From positions 1 through 50,975 of the forward strand of contig NZ_CAMLJQ010000030.1 of NCBI RefSeq assembly GCF_946480305.1: a stretch of DNA of 50,975 nucleotides. Reading direction: 5' to 3'. This DNA is from an uncultured Caldimonas sp. (GTDB taxonomy: Bacteria; Pseudomonadota; Gammaproteobacteria; Burkholderiales; Burkholderiaceae). How positions within the stretch are numbered: position 1 is the first letter of the stretch; each line of letters starts with the position of its first letter. The translations under genes were made by a program, and so were the position numbers. Of the stretch, positions 34,244 through 42,916 are shown in pieces. The notes under the pieces are model-generated. The model did not search any database. It saw nothing but the letters and a program-made list of their open reading frames with translations, and was not told the DNA's origin.

Positions 34244-34603
34244 TCAGACGAGATACAGCAGCACCAGCCCGATCGTGGCGGGCACCGCCTGGATGAACAG
34301 GATGCGCTTGTTGGCCGTGGCTGCACCGTAGAGCCCGGCCACGAGCACGCACAGCAGGAAGAACAGCTTCACCTGCCAGCCTGCGTCGCCCAGGTACAGC
34401 CCCCAGAACAGGCCCGCGGCGAGGAAGCCGTTGTAGAGCCCCTGGTTGGCCGCCAGCACCTTGGTCTGCGCGGCCAGTTCCGGCGTCAGTCCGAAGGCCT
34501 TCATGCCCTTGGGCTTGTCCCACAGGAACATCTCGAGCACGAGGATGTAGACGTGGAGCACTGCAATGAGCAGGACGACGGCATTGGCAGCGTGGGCAAT
34601 CAC
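34244..34603 (-). CDS. DUF1304 family membrane protein
   Basis: 119 residues with four membrane segments. The opening AVVLLIAVLHVYILVLEMFLWDKPKGMKAFGL and the middle ANQGLYNGFLAAGLFWGLYLG are the hallmark of DUF1304. Function unknown. The start is the GTG at 34603 with GGAG 10 nt upstream. The following gene on the same strand starts 40 nt downstream, so they may share a transcript. Confidence 0.88.
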   Translation of the reverse strand: MIAHAANAVVLLIAVLHVYILVLEMFLWDKPKGMKAFGLTPELAAQTKVLAANQGLYNGFLAAGLFWGLYLGDAGWQVKLFFLLCVLVAGLYGAATANKRILFIQAVPATIGLVLLYLV

Positions 34604-34748
34604 TTGGTTGGGCTCCTGAGCGGCAAGAGGCTGGGATGCTACCCCGCTCTCCGGGAAACGACCAGGGGCCGTTTTCTCTCAGCCGGCGCCGTGAGTCCAC
34701 GCCCTATGAGCCTCGACGTGGCCGAACTGTTCGATGGCAGGAAGGGCT

Positions 34749-35405
34749 CTATGCGGTCGCTGGAGCGGCCTGAGCGAAGGCAGCAGTTCTTGCCGCTTCG
34801 AACCCAAGACGGATCTCCTCCCGCTCGACCTGTACCGTCTGGAGAGCCTGCGCGCACCGGATCTGGTCGTCGCGCGTGAAGTGGACTCGATAGTGATCGA
34901 TCCCATGCACATTCTGCTTCGCAGGGACACCAATGAAGCGAAAGCCGAACCTTTCGTAGAAGGTGTTAGAGCCCCCGACCGAGGTCATCAAGATCGTGCA
35001 TGGAACGTGTGACTCCGGCAAGGCCGCCAAGCGAGCCAGAAGGAGCGCCGTTCCCAGCCCGCCCCGTTTGAACTGAGGGTGAACCATTCCATAGGCCAGC
35101 CATGACACGCAGTGGGGAAGAACGGGCACCATCGAAAGACCGGCGAAGCCGCGGACTGCACCGTCCACCTCGGCAACGATGAACGCATGGGCCGGCGCGC
35201 CGAGAGTGCCCGAGAACTTCTCGAAAAATCCGCTGGGGAAATGCGCCGCTTCGTTGAGTCGATAGATCGCCTCGCAGTACGGTCTGTCTTCGGCTCGAAA
35301 CAGACGAATCCGGCACGCCAAACGCCCAGGGCTCGGAGCGAGCCTGAACCGGGGCGGCCCTTTGAAGCAGTCCGCAAGCTTGGCAAGAATGAGGCGTCTC
35401 GACAT
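34749..35405 (-). CDS. GNAT family N-acetyltransferase
   Basis: 218 residues. The GNAT core is visible: motif D/C region IRLFRAEDRPYCEAIYRLN, beta strands AFIVAEVDGAVRGFAGLSMV, the acetyl-CoA-binding segment VHPQFKRGGLGTALLLA (Q/RxxGxG/A) and FYERFGFRFIG at the end. It transfers acetyl from acetyl-CoA to an unknown substrate. The last about 25 residues (EREEIRLGFEAARTAAFAQAAPATA) look unlike the domain and overlap a short repeat-like sequence (see findings). No neighbour suggests a substrate. Confidence 0.82.
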   Translation of the reverse strand: MSRRLILAKLADCFKGPPRFRLAPSPGRLACRIRLFRAEDRPYCEAIYRLNEAAHFPSGFFEKFSGTLGAPAHAFIVAEVDGAVRGFAGLSMVPVLPHCVSWLAYGMVHPQFKRGGLGTALLLARLAALPESHVPCTILMTSVGGSNTFYERFGFRFIGVPAKQNVHGIDHYRVHFTRDDQIRCAQALQTVQVEREEIRLGFEAARTAAFAQAAPATA

Positions 35406-35438
35406 ACCAGGGGAAGAAGAATTGGATTGAAGTGGTTC

Positions 35439-35909
35439 TCACAGGGGCCGGGCACCTGCCCCCGGTTGCGCCAACGAGACCAAGCAGCCCACCTGCCACT
35501 GATACTCCGGCTCGAACGACTGAGGGTCCGAGACCGCACCATACCCACCCTGGCCGTACACCGACGCATAGGCCGCATAGTCGGCCGCCTGGAGTGCCTT
35601 GCCGGCGAGCGCATTGGCAACGGCGTAGGTGGCAGAGACGGCCGCATGCCCGCAGCCGTCGATCGATCGGGAGCCTTGATGGTGGTTGGCGAGGCGGCTG
35701 GCTTCTTCCGCGAACGTGGCCAAGGCCTCGCGGTCGATCTGGCCGTCGAGGTAGGCGCCCAGGCCCGCCAGGCATCGGATGACGGCGGGCTCTTCGAGCA
35801 AGTGCGCGACTCTCTGAACGCAGGCCCATCCGAACCGCAGCCGCAGACTTTCATGGCCAGGGGCGGTGAGATCGAGCTCTTGCGCAAGGCGATGGAGTGA
35901 TGAGTTCAC
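35439..35909 (-). CDS. Imm5-like putative immunity-family protein
   Basis: 156 residues. The pattern ESLRLRFGWACVQRVAHLLEEPAVIRCLAGLGAYLDGQIDREAL, followed by alanine-rich helices with HAAVSATYAVANAL and ADYAAYASVYG, fits the helical Imm5-like fold listed among polymorphic-toxin immunity proteins. No toxin gene is next to it, so it may be an orphan. The start is the GTG at 35909 with GGAG 6 nt upstream; an ATG at 35981 and a longer frame exist but lack ribosome-binding sites. Confidence 0.55.
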   Translation of the reverse strand: MNSSLHRLAQELDLTAPGHESLRLRFGWACVQRVAHLLEEPAVIRCLAGLGAYLDGQIDREALATFAEEASRLANHHQGSRSIDGCGHAAVSATYAVANALAGKALQAADYAAYASVYGQGGYGAVSDPQSFEPEYQWQVGCLVSLAQPGAGARPL

Positions 35910-36242
35910 GTGCTGCTCCGGTGTGTTCGCCCGGGTCGGACAGACCTGCGGCAGGCGTGCCGGCGAGACCGAGTGAAGCATCCGGAATGCTCCGTCGTTC
36001 TCCCGACAAGGTGTTGCTGCGATCCGCAGCATACGAAGGAAGGCCGCGCCGATGCAAACGGTCGAACGAGCATACCCGGCGGCCGGGCCGTGCCGGTGAA
36101 CGGCGGTTCCGGCTGCTCGAACAGCGCATCGGCGGCTGGCTGCCGCACAGCCTGCTCTCTACAGTACCCGGCATCGCCCCGGCCCCGCGCCGGCCCCCAC
36201 CGCAAACGGCGGTGCCATCCCGTTGTCATTCGGCCCAGGAAC
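35910..36242. other. Intergenic region between divergent genes
   Basis: 333 nt without a credible gene. It must hold the promoters of the Imm5-like gene (minus) and the GH5-like gene (plus). A few GC-rich hairpins are present near 36180-36225 (for example ACCGC/GCGGT around 36200). No clear -35/-10 pair, tRNA or repeat is seen. Confidence 0.4.
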
Positions 36243-37397
36243 ATGCCCGCACATCCACTCACCCGAAGAACCTTCCTGATCTCTCTCGCTTCGACCGTTG
36301 CCACGGTGGCCTCCGGCTGCGGTGGAGGGGGTGGCGGGGACGACCCGCCTCCCCCGCCGACCTCGCTGCAGCCCTCGCGCCTGACCCTTGCCGACGACGC
36401 GATGCTCGCGCCGGACGGCACGCCGCTCGTGCTGCGCGGCATCAACGAGGGCACCTGGGGCGAGATGAGGGAGGCGGACGCCGCGATGATCGCCGCGCAA
36501 GGTGCCAATGTGGTCCGGCTGCCGATCCGGTGGTGGGGCCTGTACGGCACGCGCGACATCGAAAGCCGCGACGATGCGTCGCCCGGGCACTTCAAGCCCG
36601 GCCACCTGACGCGTTTCCTGCAGGAGATCCAGTGGTGTCTCGATGCAGGCCTGTGGGTGATCCCCACGATCGATTCGAACTGCGGGCAGTACGGGTTGCA
36701 GGATGCCGACATGGCCGCCTATTGCGACCCGGACGGTGCCTACCCCCAAGGGCGCAACTTCTGGACGGACACAACGCAGCGCCGCCTGTTCAAGGAAGCA
36801 TGGGTGCATCTGGCCGGGCTGCTGAAGGGCCTGCCCCGCATCGCGTTCTACGAACTGCTGCCCGAGCCGCTGCAGGATCACGGCCCTGCGCATGCAGCCG
36901 CGGTGTCGGCGTTCTATCAGGAGTTGATGACCGCGATCGAGGACGAGGCCGGCGACACGCGCACGCCCTTCCTGGTGGGCGCGCGCGACGCCTACAACAT
37001 CAACCTCTGCGACGAGGCCTACATCTCCGCGGCCCGCTGGGCCCGGCGCGTGGTCTACACCGGCAACCTGTTCATCCACACGGGCAACGGCCCCGACGCG
37101 ACGATCGAGAACATCGAAAGGCGGCTGGGGGCACTCGCCGCGATGCGATCGGCACGCAAGGTGCCGGTGTTCATCCAGCAATTCGGCGTGCGCACCGGCG
37201 ACGACCCGACCGGCTTCTACCTGGAGGCCGGGCTGAGCCGCATGAATGCCGCGGGGATCGGCTATGCCGGCTGGCAATGGCGGCAGAACACGACCAACCC
37301 TGATGAATTCGCAATCATCGTGGAAGACCCGGACACCGGTGCCGACATCGTGAAGACGTCGACGCTGGCGCTCTATTCCACCTACTGGCGCGGGTAA
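36243..37397 (+). CDS. GH5-like exported lipoprotein (Tat-type signal), nucleophile replaced
   Basis: 384 residues. The N-terminus TRRTFLISLASTVATVASGC combines a twin-arginine-like motif with a lipobox (Cys26) and a glycine/aspartate/proline tether. The catalytic part resembles the (beta/alpha)8 barrel of glycoside hydrolase family 5: PLVLRGINEGTWG, ANVVRLPIRWWG and a putative acid/base Glu208 in ELLPEPL. Where GH5 enzymes have the nucleophile Glu (E-F/W-G), this protein has Gln313 (FIQQFG). It may therefore bind rather than cut polysaccharide. A paralogue with the same change is encoded on the other strand at 37903. Confidence 0.75.
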   Translation: MPAHPLTRRTFLISLASTVATVASGCGGGGGGDDPPPPPTSLQPSRLTLADDAMLAPDGTPLVLRGINEGTWGEMREADAAMIAAQGANVVRLPIRWWGLYGTRDIESRDDASPGHFKPGHLTRFLQEIQWCLDAGLWVIPTIDSNCGQYGLQDADMAAYCDPDGAYPQGRNFWTDTTQRRLFKEAWVHLAGLLKGLPRIAFYELLPEPLQDHGPAHAAAVSAFYQELMTAIEDEAGDTRTPFLVGARDAYNINLCDEAYISAARWARRVVYTGNLFIHTGNGPDATIENIERRLGALAAMRSARKVPVFIQQFGVRTGDDPTGFYLEAGLSRMNAAGIGYAGWQWRQNTTNPDEFAIIVEDPDTGADIVKTSTLALYSTYWRG

Positions 37398-37425
37398 GCC
37401 GCCGCCAGCGGTTCTGCGCGGCTGC

Positions 37426-37845
37426 TCAGCAGTCGCCCAGGCGCCGCCCCTTCCAGCGAGCGAACAGGCCGACCGGCCCGGACGGTGCGACACCGCTCAC
37501 GCCCACATCGATGTCGTAGCTGTTGCTCGAATAGCTGCCGCTGATGCGCACGGCCGAGGCGGCCTGCGCGGGGCAGGACAGCACGCCCGAGACCTTGCCG
37601 CCGGCGATGAGCAGCGTGGTCGCCTCGCAGCCTGCGGCCGCGATCTGCTGCCGCACCTGCGGCACCCAGTCGTCCGCCTGCTGCGGGGTGAGACAGCCCT
37701 GCGTGCGCACACCGGGGCGCCAGGTCTTTCCGTCCGCCGAGCGTGAGGTGGTCTGCTCCCACAGACCGGGCGCCACGAAGTCGCCGGCCCGCGCCACGTG
37801 GCTGGCCGCCAGCAAGACGGTCAGCAGTAAGGAAATACGCATCAT
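37426..37845 (-). CDS. DUF3617-type exported protein
   Basis: 139 residues. A signal peptide (MMRISLLLTVLLAASHVARA) is followed by the typical DUF3617 opening FVAPGLWEQTT and two to three conserved cysteines (QGCLT, AGCEA, SCPAQ). The role of the family is unknown; members are small periplasmic proteins of proteobacteria. It is likely the last gene of the operon 40254 to 37426 (hydrolase lipoprotein, GH5-like lipoprotein, DUF3617) and converges with the plus-strand GH5-like gene. Confidence 0.75.
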   Translation of the reverse strand: MMRISLLLTVLLAASHVARAGDFVAPGLWEQTTSRSADGKTWRPGVRTQGCLTPQQADDWVPQVRQQIAAAGCEATTLLIAGGKVSGVLSCPAQAASAVRISGSYSSNSYDIDVGVSGVAPSGPVGLFARWKGRRLGDC

Positions 37846-37902
37846 TGAGAACTCCCTGATCAGAGGTGATGACAGTGAAATGGATCGGCACGGTGCCGGA
37901 GG

Positions 37903-39159
37903 TCACCAGCGCGACGCCAGCGCCGTGTAGAACCCGATGGCCGCCTCGTTCGGCGGCAGCAGCGTGCGGCCCGCACCGTCAGGGCCGGCGGCGTTGTACG
38001 ACCATCGCGTCCAGTGCAGATCGTGCGCCTCGAAAAAATCGATCAGGTCCTGCTCGTAAGCCAGTTGTCCCTGCGCCTCGCTGCTCGCGCCGAACTGGTC
38101 CACGTACAACGGCACCTGGTGTCGCTCACGGAACGCGAGGGGCCATTGCAGGTACCACGCGATGAACCCCTTGCTCAGCGTCTTCTGGTAGTTGCCGTCT
38201 TCCACGCGGCGCGCGTTGTAGGTCTTTTCCATGCTGTCGCCGTCGCCGCCGCCCTGCAGGAGCGAGTCGTAGCCGTCAACGGGGTCCGGGAACGGGTATA
38301 CGCGCTTGTCGGCGCCCAGGGTCCAGCTGCCGTTCTGTATCCACTCCTTCGGCGTCAGGAAGTTGACCTCGTAGACCAGCCGGTTGCGGTAGGCGGGCAT
38401 GAAGGACGTGAAGTGCTCGTCGCGCACGTACTCCATCGTGTCGTAGTTGTAGTTCGGGCCGATGAAGAATGGCGTGCGCGCGTCGATGGTCGAGATCTCG
38501 TCCATCAACGCTCTGTGGAACGCCACCAGCACCAGGTGCGCATCCGGCCGGCCCGTCTTGTTGGCGCTCGGCTCGGCCAGCAGACCGTACCCGGCGATGT
38601 AGTCGGTGTCCTTGTAGCGGGAGGCGAGGTAGCGCCACGCCTTCAGGTAGTAGCCGAAGTTCGCGCAACTGGTGGGCTTGGCGCAGGCTTGTGTCTTGGT
38701 CGTGTCGTAGAAGTCGGCGTCGTTGGAGACGCTGTCGTTGGCGCGCATCTCCAGCACCATCCACACCTTGCGCGCGCGGGCCGCCTCGACCCACTGGTCG
38801 ATCTGCTGCCGATACGCGTCGCTGAAACCGGAGTCGGTGTCCGCGCGGTTCTCGGGTGTGAACGAGATCCGCAGGCGGATCGTGTTCATGCCGAAGGTGC
38901 CGGCGATGGTTTCGATGTCGTCGGCATCCACACCGTTGACGTTCACCCCGCGCAAGCGCACCGGCTGCCCATCGGGGCCGAGCAGCCGCGTGCCATCGAT
39001 GGTGAGCCGGGCCGGCTGCTGCGGCGGCGTCGTTCCATCGTCCGAGTGGCTGCTGCTGCCGCCGCCTCCTCCGCAAGCCACCAGGACGACCACGCATGCG
39101 GTCGCCACGAAACCCTGCCTGACGGTGCGCAGCGCACCCGCACGACGCGGCTTGTCCAT
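37903..39159 (-). CDS. GH5-like lipoprotein, nucleophile replaced
   Basis: 418 residues. Lipobox VVLVAC (Cys29), then GGGGG/SSSHSDDG tether. GH5-like segments: LGPDGQPVRLRGVNVNGVD, FGMNTIRLRISFTPEN and the acid/base region GYGLLAEPSANK with Glu196. The nucleophile position again carries Gln (Gln355 in LYVDQFG). It is longer than the plus-strand paralogue, with an insertion containing FPDPVDGYDSLLQGGGDGDS. It begins 81 nt after the stop of the alpha/beta-hydrolase lipoprotein gene, so the two are probably co-transcribed. Confidence 0.75.
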   Translation of the reverse strand: MDKPRRAGALRTVRQGFVATACVVVLVACGGGGGSSSHSDDGTTPPQQPARLTIDGTRLLGPDGQPVRLRGVNVNGVDADDIETIAGTFGMNTIRLRISFTPENRADTDSGFSDAYRQQIDQWVEAARARKVWMVLEMRANDSVSNDADFYDTTKTQACAKPTSCANFGYYLKAWRYLASRYKDTDYIAGYGLLAEPSANKTGRPDAHLVLVAFHRALMDEISTIDARTPFFIGPNYNYDTMEYVRDEHFTSFMPAYRNRLVYEVNFLTPKEWIQNGSWTLGADKRVYPFPDPVDGYDSLLQGGGDGDSMEKTYNARRVEDGNYQKTLSKGFIAWYLQWPLAFRERHQVPLYVDQFGASSEAQGQLAYEQDLIDFFEAHDLHWTRWSYNAAGPDGAGRTLLPPNEAAIGFYTALASRW

Positions 39160-39240
39160 GTGTCCTCCTCCGGTGGTGGTTGTTTCGGGGCGAAGCGGAA
39201 GAAGCCGGAGGCACGGGATGCGTGCCCGGCATGCCGAGGG

Positions 39241-40254
39241 TCAGGGGTTCGGCACAAGGTATCGCGCGAAGTACGCCGTGTAGCCGTCGAAAGCGTGTTC
39301 GCGCGGCACGCCGAACGCCACCTCGCACCGCAGCGGGGCACCGGAGCGTCGATAGGCGTCGCACAACGCGGCCCCCGCGTCGGGGTAGTGGAGAACATCC
39401 ACGCCCTGCTGCAACTCCGCATACGTCAGCGGCTGCCCACGCGGAGCGTCTGCATAGCGCAACAGCACCGGCGGGTCGCCCGCGTCGGCGCTGCGGATCG
39501 CGCTGCCGAAGCTCGCGTGCTGCGGGTGCGCCTGACGCCACCACGCTTTCGCGGCATCCCGGTGCCCGTCGGCCACGAACAGGTCCGCGAACTCCAGCCC
39601 GTCATACGTTGCTTGCGGCTGATACGCAAACACCGCCTGCACACGCGTCGACTCACGCCGCACCGGGTCGGCGTGGTCCGGCACGGCCATGTCGTCCTGC
39701 AAGGCCGTCCACAGCCCGAGCGAGCCACGCGACTGGGCCACGATGAACACGTGGTGCGGATCGATGTTCAGGCGCGCGGCATGGGCGCGCAGAAACTGCA
39801 CGGCTTGCGCCACGTCCAGGTGCGGCACCGGGTCGATGTCCTCGTTGACCACCGGGTGCCGGAACTCGATCGATGCGAACGCGAAACCATCTCGCAGTGC
39901 CGGCTGCACCAGATCCCGGTACAGCGGCGCCTCGGGGCCGTCCGCAATGAAATGGGTCATCCCGTTCGGGTGCGCCCAGATGATCAATGGCGCGGGCCTG
40001 CCCTGCGGGCCGCCCGCCGGCCAGAAGTCCAGCGCCTGGCGCAGGCGCTTGCCGACCGTCGGCTCCTGCCACACCTGCGTGCCATAGCACAGGCCCCTGA
40101 CCACCGCGTGCGGCGGGGTGCCCATAGTGGAGAGGTCGGCACAGGCCGCCGGCGCAGTCTGTGCCTGATCGGCGGTCTGCGGCTCGTCGCCCCCACCGCC
40201 GCAGGCGCTCAGCCCTGCCAGCAGCAACGCGGCGCACCAGATGTGATAACGCAT
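39241..40254 (-). CDS. Lipoprotein alpha/beta-hydrolase, esterase-like
   Basis: 337 residues. Lipobox LSAC (Cys18) with GGGG and an acidic tether. The fold is alpha/beta hydrolase: PLIIWAHPNGMTHF, a nucleophile elbow AQSRGS (consensus GxSxG with Ala first), and a probable terminal His in REHAFDGYTAYF. It is anchored outside the cytoplasm. The cluster with GH5-like and DUF3617 proteins suggests processing of an external ester or polysaccharide, but that is inference. The closest reference class would be feruloyl/acetyl-xylan-esterase-like lipoproteins. Confidence 0.72.
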   Translation of the reverse strand: MRYHIWCAALLLAGLSACGGGGDEPQTADQAQTAPAACADLSTMGTPPHAVVRGLCYGTQVWQEPTVGKRLRQALDFWPAGGPQGRPAPLIIWAHPNGMTHFIADGPEAPLYRDLVQPALRDGFAFASIEFRHPVVNEDIDPVPHLDVAQAVQFLRAHAARLNIDPHHVFIVAQSRGSLGLWTALQDDMAVPDHADPVRRESTRVQAVFAYQPQATYDGLEFADLFVADGHRDAAKAWWRQAHPQHASFGSAIRSADAGDPPVLLRYADAPRGQPLTYAELQQGVDVLHYPDAGAALCDAYRRSGAPLRCEVAFGVPREHAFDGYTAYFARYLVPNP

Positions 40255-40528
40255 GCAAGCCCTTCCTGATCGGTTCTTTCTTGTTCCCGCCGGGGCAATC
40301 GGGCGGGCGGTTGCTGCGCACTGTAGGCAGCGGGTGCGGCGCTGGCGAGCCGGAAGCCCGCCCTCCGCCTGCCTCGATCAGCCGTTCACCGGCCGCGCCG
40401 TGCAGTTCAACCGGCCACAACGACCGTCGAGTGCAACACGTCGGTTCACGACGGGGCGGGCCGCTTGACAGGACACGCCCCGCCGCCTGATCGTTCCGCC
40501 TTCGACCCACCCTGATAATCCCGGCGCG

Positions 40529-41638
40529 ATGCAAGCCGACACCCCGACCGACCGAGCGCCGAACGACCTGCTGAGGCAGCACGCGGTCGTGGTCGCCGCC
40601 CTCGTGGTGGGGTTGTGCGTGCTGCTGGTCGTCACCGGGCCGCGCTCCGATCGGCTCTTCTGGCGCATGCTGGTGCCCGTGACGCTGCTCACCCTGGCCG
40701 GGGCTTTTGCCGCGGCATCGGCAGTGCCCCGGCGCTGGTCGACGCACCCCCTCGCCTATCCGGCATTCGGTGCGGGCGGCGCATGGCTCGGCAGTGTGGT
40801 CGGGTTGTCGATCAGTGCCTCGCTGCGCCACCGCACGCTCGAGTTCATGGCGTCGCGTCCCGTCTTCTGGGAGTCGATGGCGGCGGCGCTGGTCACCGGC
40901 ACGCTGATCGGCGCCACCTTGTGGTGGCTGGCCTCGCTGCGCGAGCGCGAGCGCCTGCATGCCGAGCAACTGGTGAGCTACCGGCTCGATGCCCTGCGCA
41001 ACCAGGCCGTTGCCGCACAGGCCGAATCCGAACGCTCGCGCATCGGCCTGCACCTGCTGCAGGCGCAGGTCGAGCCCCACTTCCTCTACAACGTGCTGGC
41101 CAATCTGCGCTACCTCGTGCGCCACGACCGCGAACAGGCCACGCGCTTGATCGACCAGTTGATCCGCTACTTCCGTGCCGTGCTGCCCAGCCTGCGCGCC
41201 GTGGAAGTGAGCCTGGCGCAGGAGCTGGAGCTGTGCCGCGCCCTCTCGGAGATCCAGGCCATACGCGCCGGCGGCCGCTTGCAGGTGACCATCGACGCGG
41301 AACCGCTGCTTGCGGCGGCACGGGTGCCACCGGCCATGCTGCTCACGCTGCTGGAGAACGCCTTCAAACATGGCGAACCGCACGATGGCGAACTGCCGCG
41401 CGTGTCCATCACGGCCCGTGCCGAGGGTGCCGAGTTGCGGCTGGAGGTCGTCGACAACGGCCCGGGGCCTGCCGCCTCGTCGTCCACCACCGGCTCCGGC
41501 GAAGGACTGCGCTGGTTGTCCGATCGCCTGCGCCTCGCGTACGGGCCGCGCGGCTCGCTCCACCTCGCCCACGCCCCCGGCGGCGGCTGCATCGCACGCC
41601 TCACCCTGCCCCTGACGTTCGAAAGCCTTGCCGCATGA
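40529..41638 (+). CDS. LytS/YehU-type sensor histidine kinase
   Basis: 369 residues. About four membrane segments lie between residues 18 and 135, then the His_kinase (LytS-type) region with QVEPHFLYNVLANLRYL and His184, and a GHKL ATPase domain (LLENAFKHG, VDNGPGP, GEGLRWLSDRL). Such kinases sense the membrane or cell-wall state and phosphorylate a LytTR regulator. The next gene overlaps by the ATGA sequence at 41635, so the two proteins form a pair. A TTGACA-like -35 lies at 40465-40470, although no good -10 follows. Confidence 0.87.
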   Translation: MQADTPTDRAPNDLLRQHAVVVAALVVGLCVLLVVTGPRSDRLFWRMLVPVTLLTLAGAFAAASAVPRRWSTHPLAYPAFGAGGAWLGSVVGLSISASLRHRTLEFMASRPVFWESMAAALVTGTLIGATLWWLASLRERERLHAEQLVSYRLDALRNQAVAAQAESERSRIGLHLLQAQVEPHFLYNVLANLRYLVRHDREQATRLIDQLIRYFRAVLPSLRAVEVSLAQELELCRALSEIQAIRAGGRLQVTIDAEPLLAAARVPPAMLLTLLENAFKHGEPHDGELPRVSITARAEGAELRLEVVDNGPGPAASSSTTGSGEGLRWLSDRLRLAYGPRGSLHLAHAPGGGCIARLTLPLTFESLAA

Positions 41639-42432
41639 AGCCTCCCCCGCTGCCACCATCGAGCCGCTGGAGCGCGGTCATCGCCGACGACGAGCCGTGG
41701 CTGCGCGCCGAGCTGCGCGAGCAACTCGAAGCCTGCTGGCCGGAGCTGCACATCGCGGCCGAGGCCGCCAATGGCGAGGACGCCATACGCGCCGTGCGCA
41801 CCCACGGGGCACAGGTCGTCTTCCTCGACGTGCAGATGCCGCGCATGAACGGGCTCGACGCCGCCAGCCACCTGAAGGGGCAGGCCGAGATCGTTTTCCT
41901 CACCGCCTATGACCAGTACGCCGTGCGCGCCTTCGAGCAGCGCGCCGCCGACTACCTGCTCAAACCGCTCGACGCCGACCGGCTGGCAGACACGGTGGCC
42001 CGGCTGCGCCAGCGGCTGGAAGAACGCATGCACGGCGCCCAGGTGTCGGCCCGGCTGGATGCGCTGGCGGAGGCCTTGGGTACCTCCGCCGCAGGCCGCC
42101 GGCTCGAATGGATCAAGGCCGTGAACGGCACCACCGTGCGCCTCATCGCCATCGACGACGTGCTCGCCTTCAAGGCGGTGCCCGGCTATACCCAGGTGCT
42201 CACGGCCGCTGGGGAGGCGCTCATCCGCACACCGCTGCGCGACCTCTTGCCTCGCCTCGATGCGAAGGTGTTCGTGCAGGTACACCGGAACGCCATCGTC
42301 AACCTGCGCGGCGTGGCCTGCGCACGCCGGCTTCCGGACGGCAGGTTCTCCGTCGAGTTGCGCCACGGCAGGGGCGCGATCGAAACCAGCCGCAGCCGCG
42401 CCGCGCTGTTCCGGGAAGAGGGGGAAGCGTAG
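41635..42432 (+). CDS. LytTR-family response regulator
   Basis: 265 residues. The REC domain has acidic D18/D19, phosphoacceptor Asp65 in VVFLDVQMPRMNG and a conserved Lys in LLKPLDAD. The LytTR DNA-binding domain (about 150-262) shows IDDVLAFKAVPGYTQVLT and KVFVQVHRNAIVNLRGV. It is translated in overlap with the sensor kinase gene (ATGA) and is its likely partner. Targets are unknown; LytTR proteins often control extracellular polysaccharide or transport genes. Confidence 0.9.
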   Translation: MKPPPLPPSSRWSAVIADDEPWLRAELREQLEACWPELHIAAEAANGEDAIRAVRTHGAQVVFLDVQMPRMNGLDAASHLKGQAEIVFLTAYDQYAVRAFEQRAADYLLKPLDADRLADTVARLRQRLEERMHGAQVSARLDALAEALGTSAAGRRLEWIKAVNGTTVRLIAIDDVLAFKAVPGYTQVLTAAGEALIRTPLRDLLPRLDAKVFVQVHRNAIVNLRGVACARRLPDGRFSVELRHGRGAIETSRSRAALFREEGEA

Positions 42433-42491
42433 TCGGTATCGGGACGCCGACAGGGCGTGTGGCCGCGACACGCAGCGCGCGCGCAGGCGCG

Positions 42492-42878
42492 TCAACGGGA
42501 AGGCGGCTCGTCGTACTCGAAGAAGAGCCGCCCCTTCGGCGCAAGCCAGCGCTGCGCCAGCCCGCAGGCCTTGGCAGGCTCGTCGTGAAAGAGGCGAACC
42601 CTCATCGCGAAGACCTTGTCGAACCGCTCATCGCCGAGATCCACCTGCTCGAGCGTGGCCTGCAGGAACCGCGCTTTGCCCGACCGGACATGAAGCTCGT
42701 TCCTCTTCGCTGCCGCGGCCACCATCTTTTCGGAGCGGTCGATGGCGACGTAGGTGCCGCTGTGCAGGCGGCTGCAGATCAGCGCCGCCGCCACACCGTG
42801 CCCGCAGCCGATTTCGAGGACGCGGTCGCCGGGGCGGATCTTCATCGACTCGACGAAACGCTCGATCCGATCTGACAT
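42492..42878 (-). CDS. Short class I SAM-dependent methyltransferase
   Basis: 128 residues. Motif I is VLEIGCGHGVAAALI (SAM binding); the acidic loop is YVAIDRSEKMV, and FDKVFAMRVRLF gives motif-II-like sequence. It is shorter than usual (about 200), so part of the substrate-binding region seems absent. ATG 42878 has GGAG upstream. It lies 38 nt downstream of the FGE-fold lipoprotein gene, so they could share a transcript. The substrate is unknown. Confidence 0.75.
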   Translation of the reverse strand: MSDRIERFVESMKIRPGDRVLEIGCGHGVAAALICSRLHSGTYVAIDRSEKMVAAAAKRNELHVRSGKARFLQATLEQVDLGDERFDKVFAMRVRLFHDEPAKACGLAQRWLAPKGRLFFEYDEPPSR

Positions 42879-42916
42879 GCCGTTCAGCTCCTGATGATCG
42901 ACCTGACTGCCACCCT

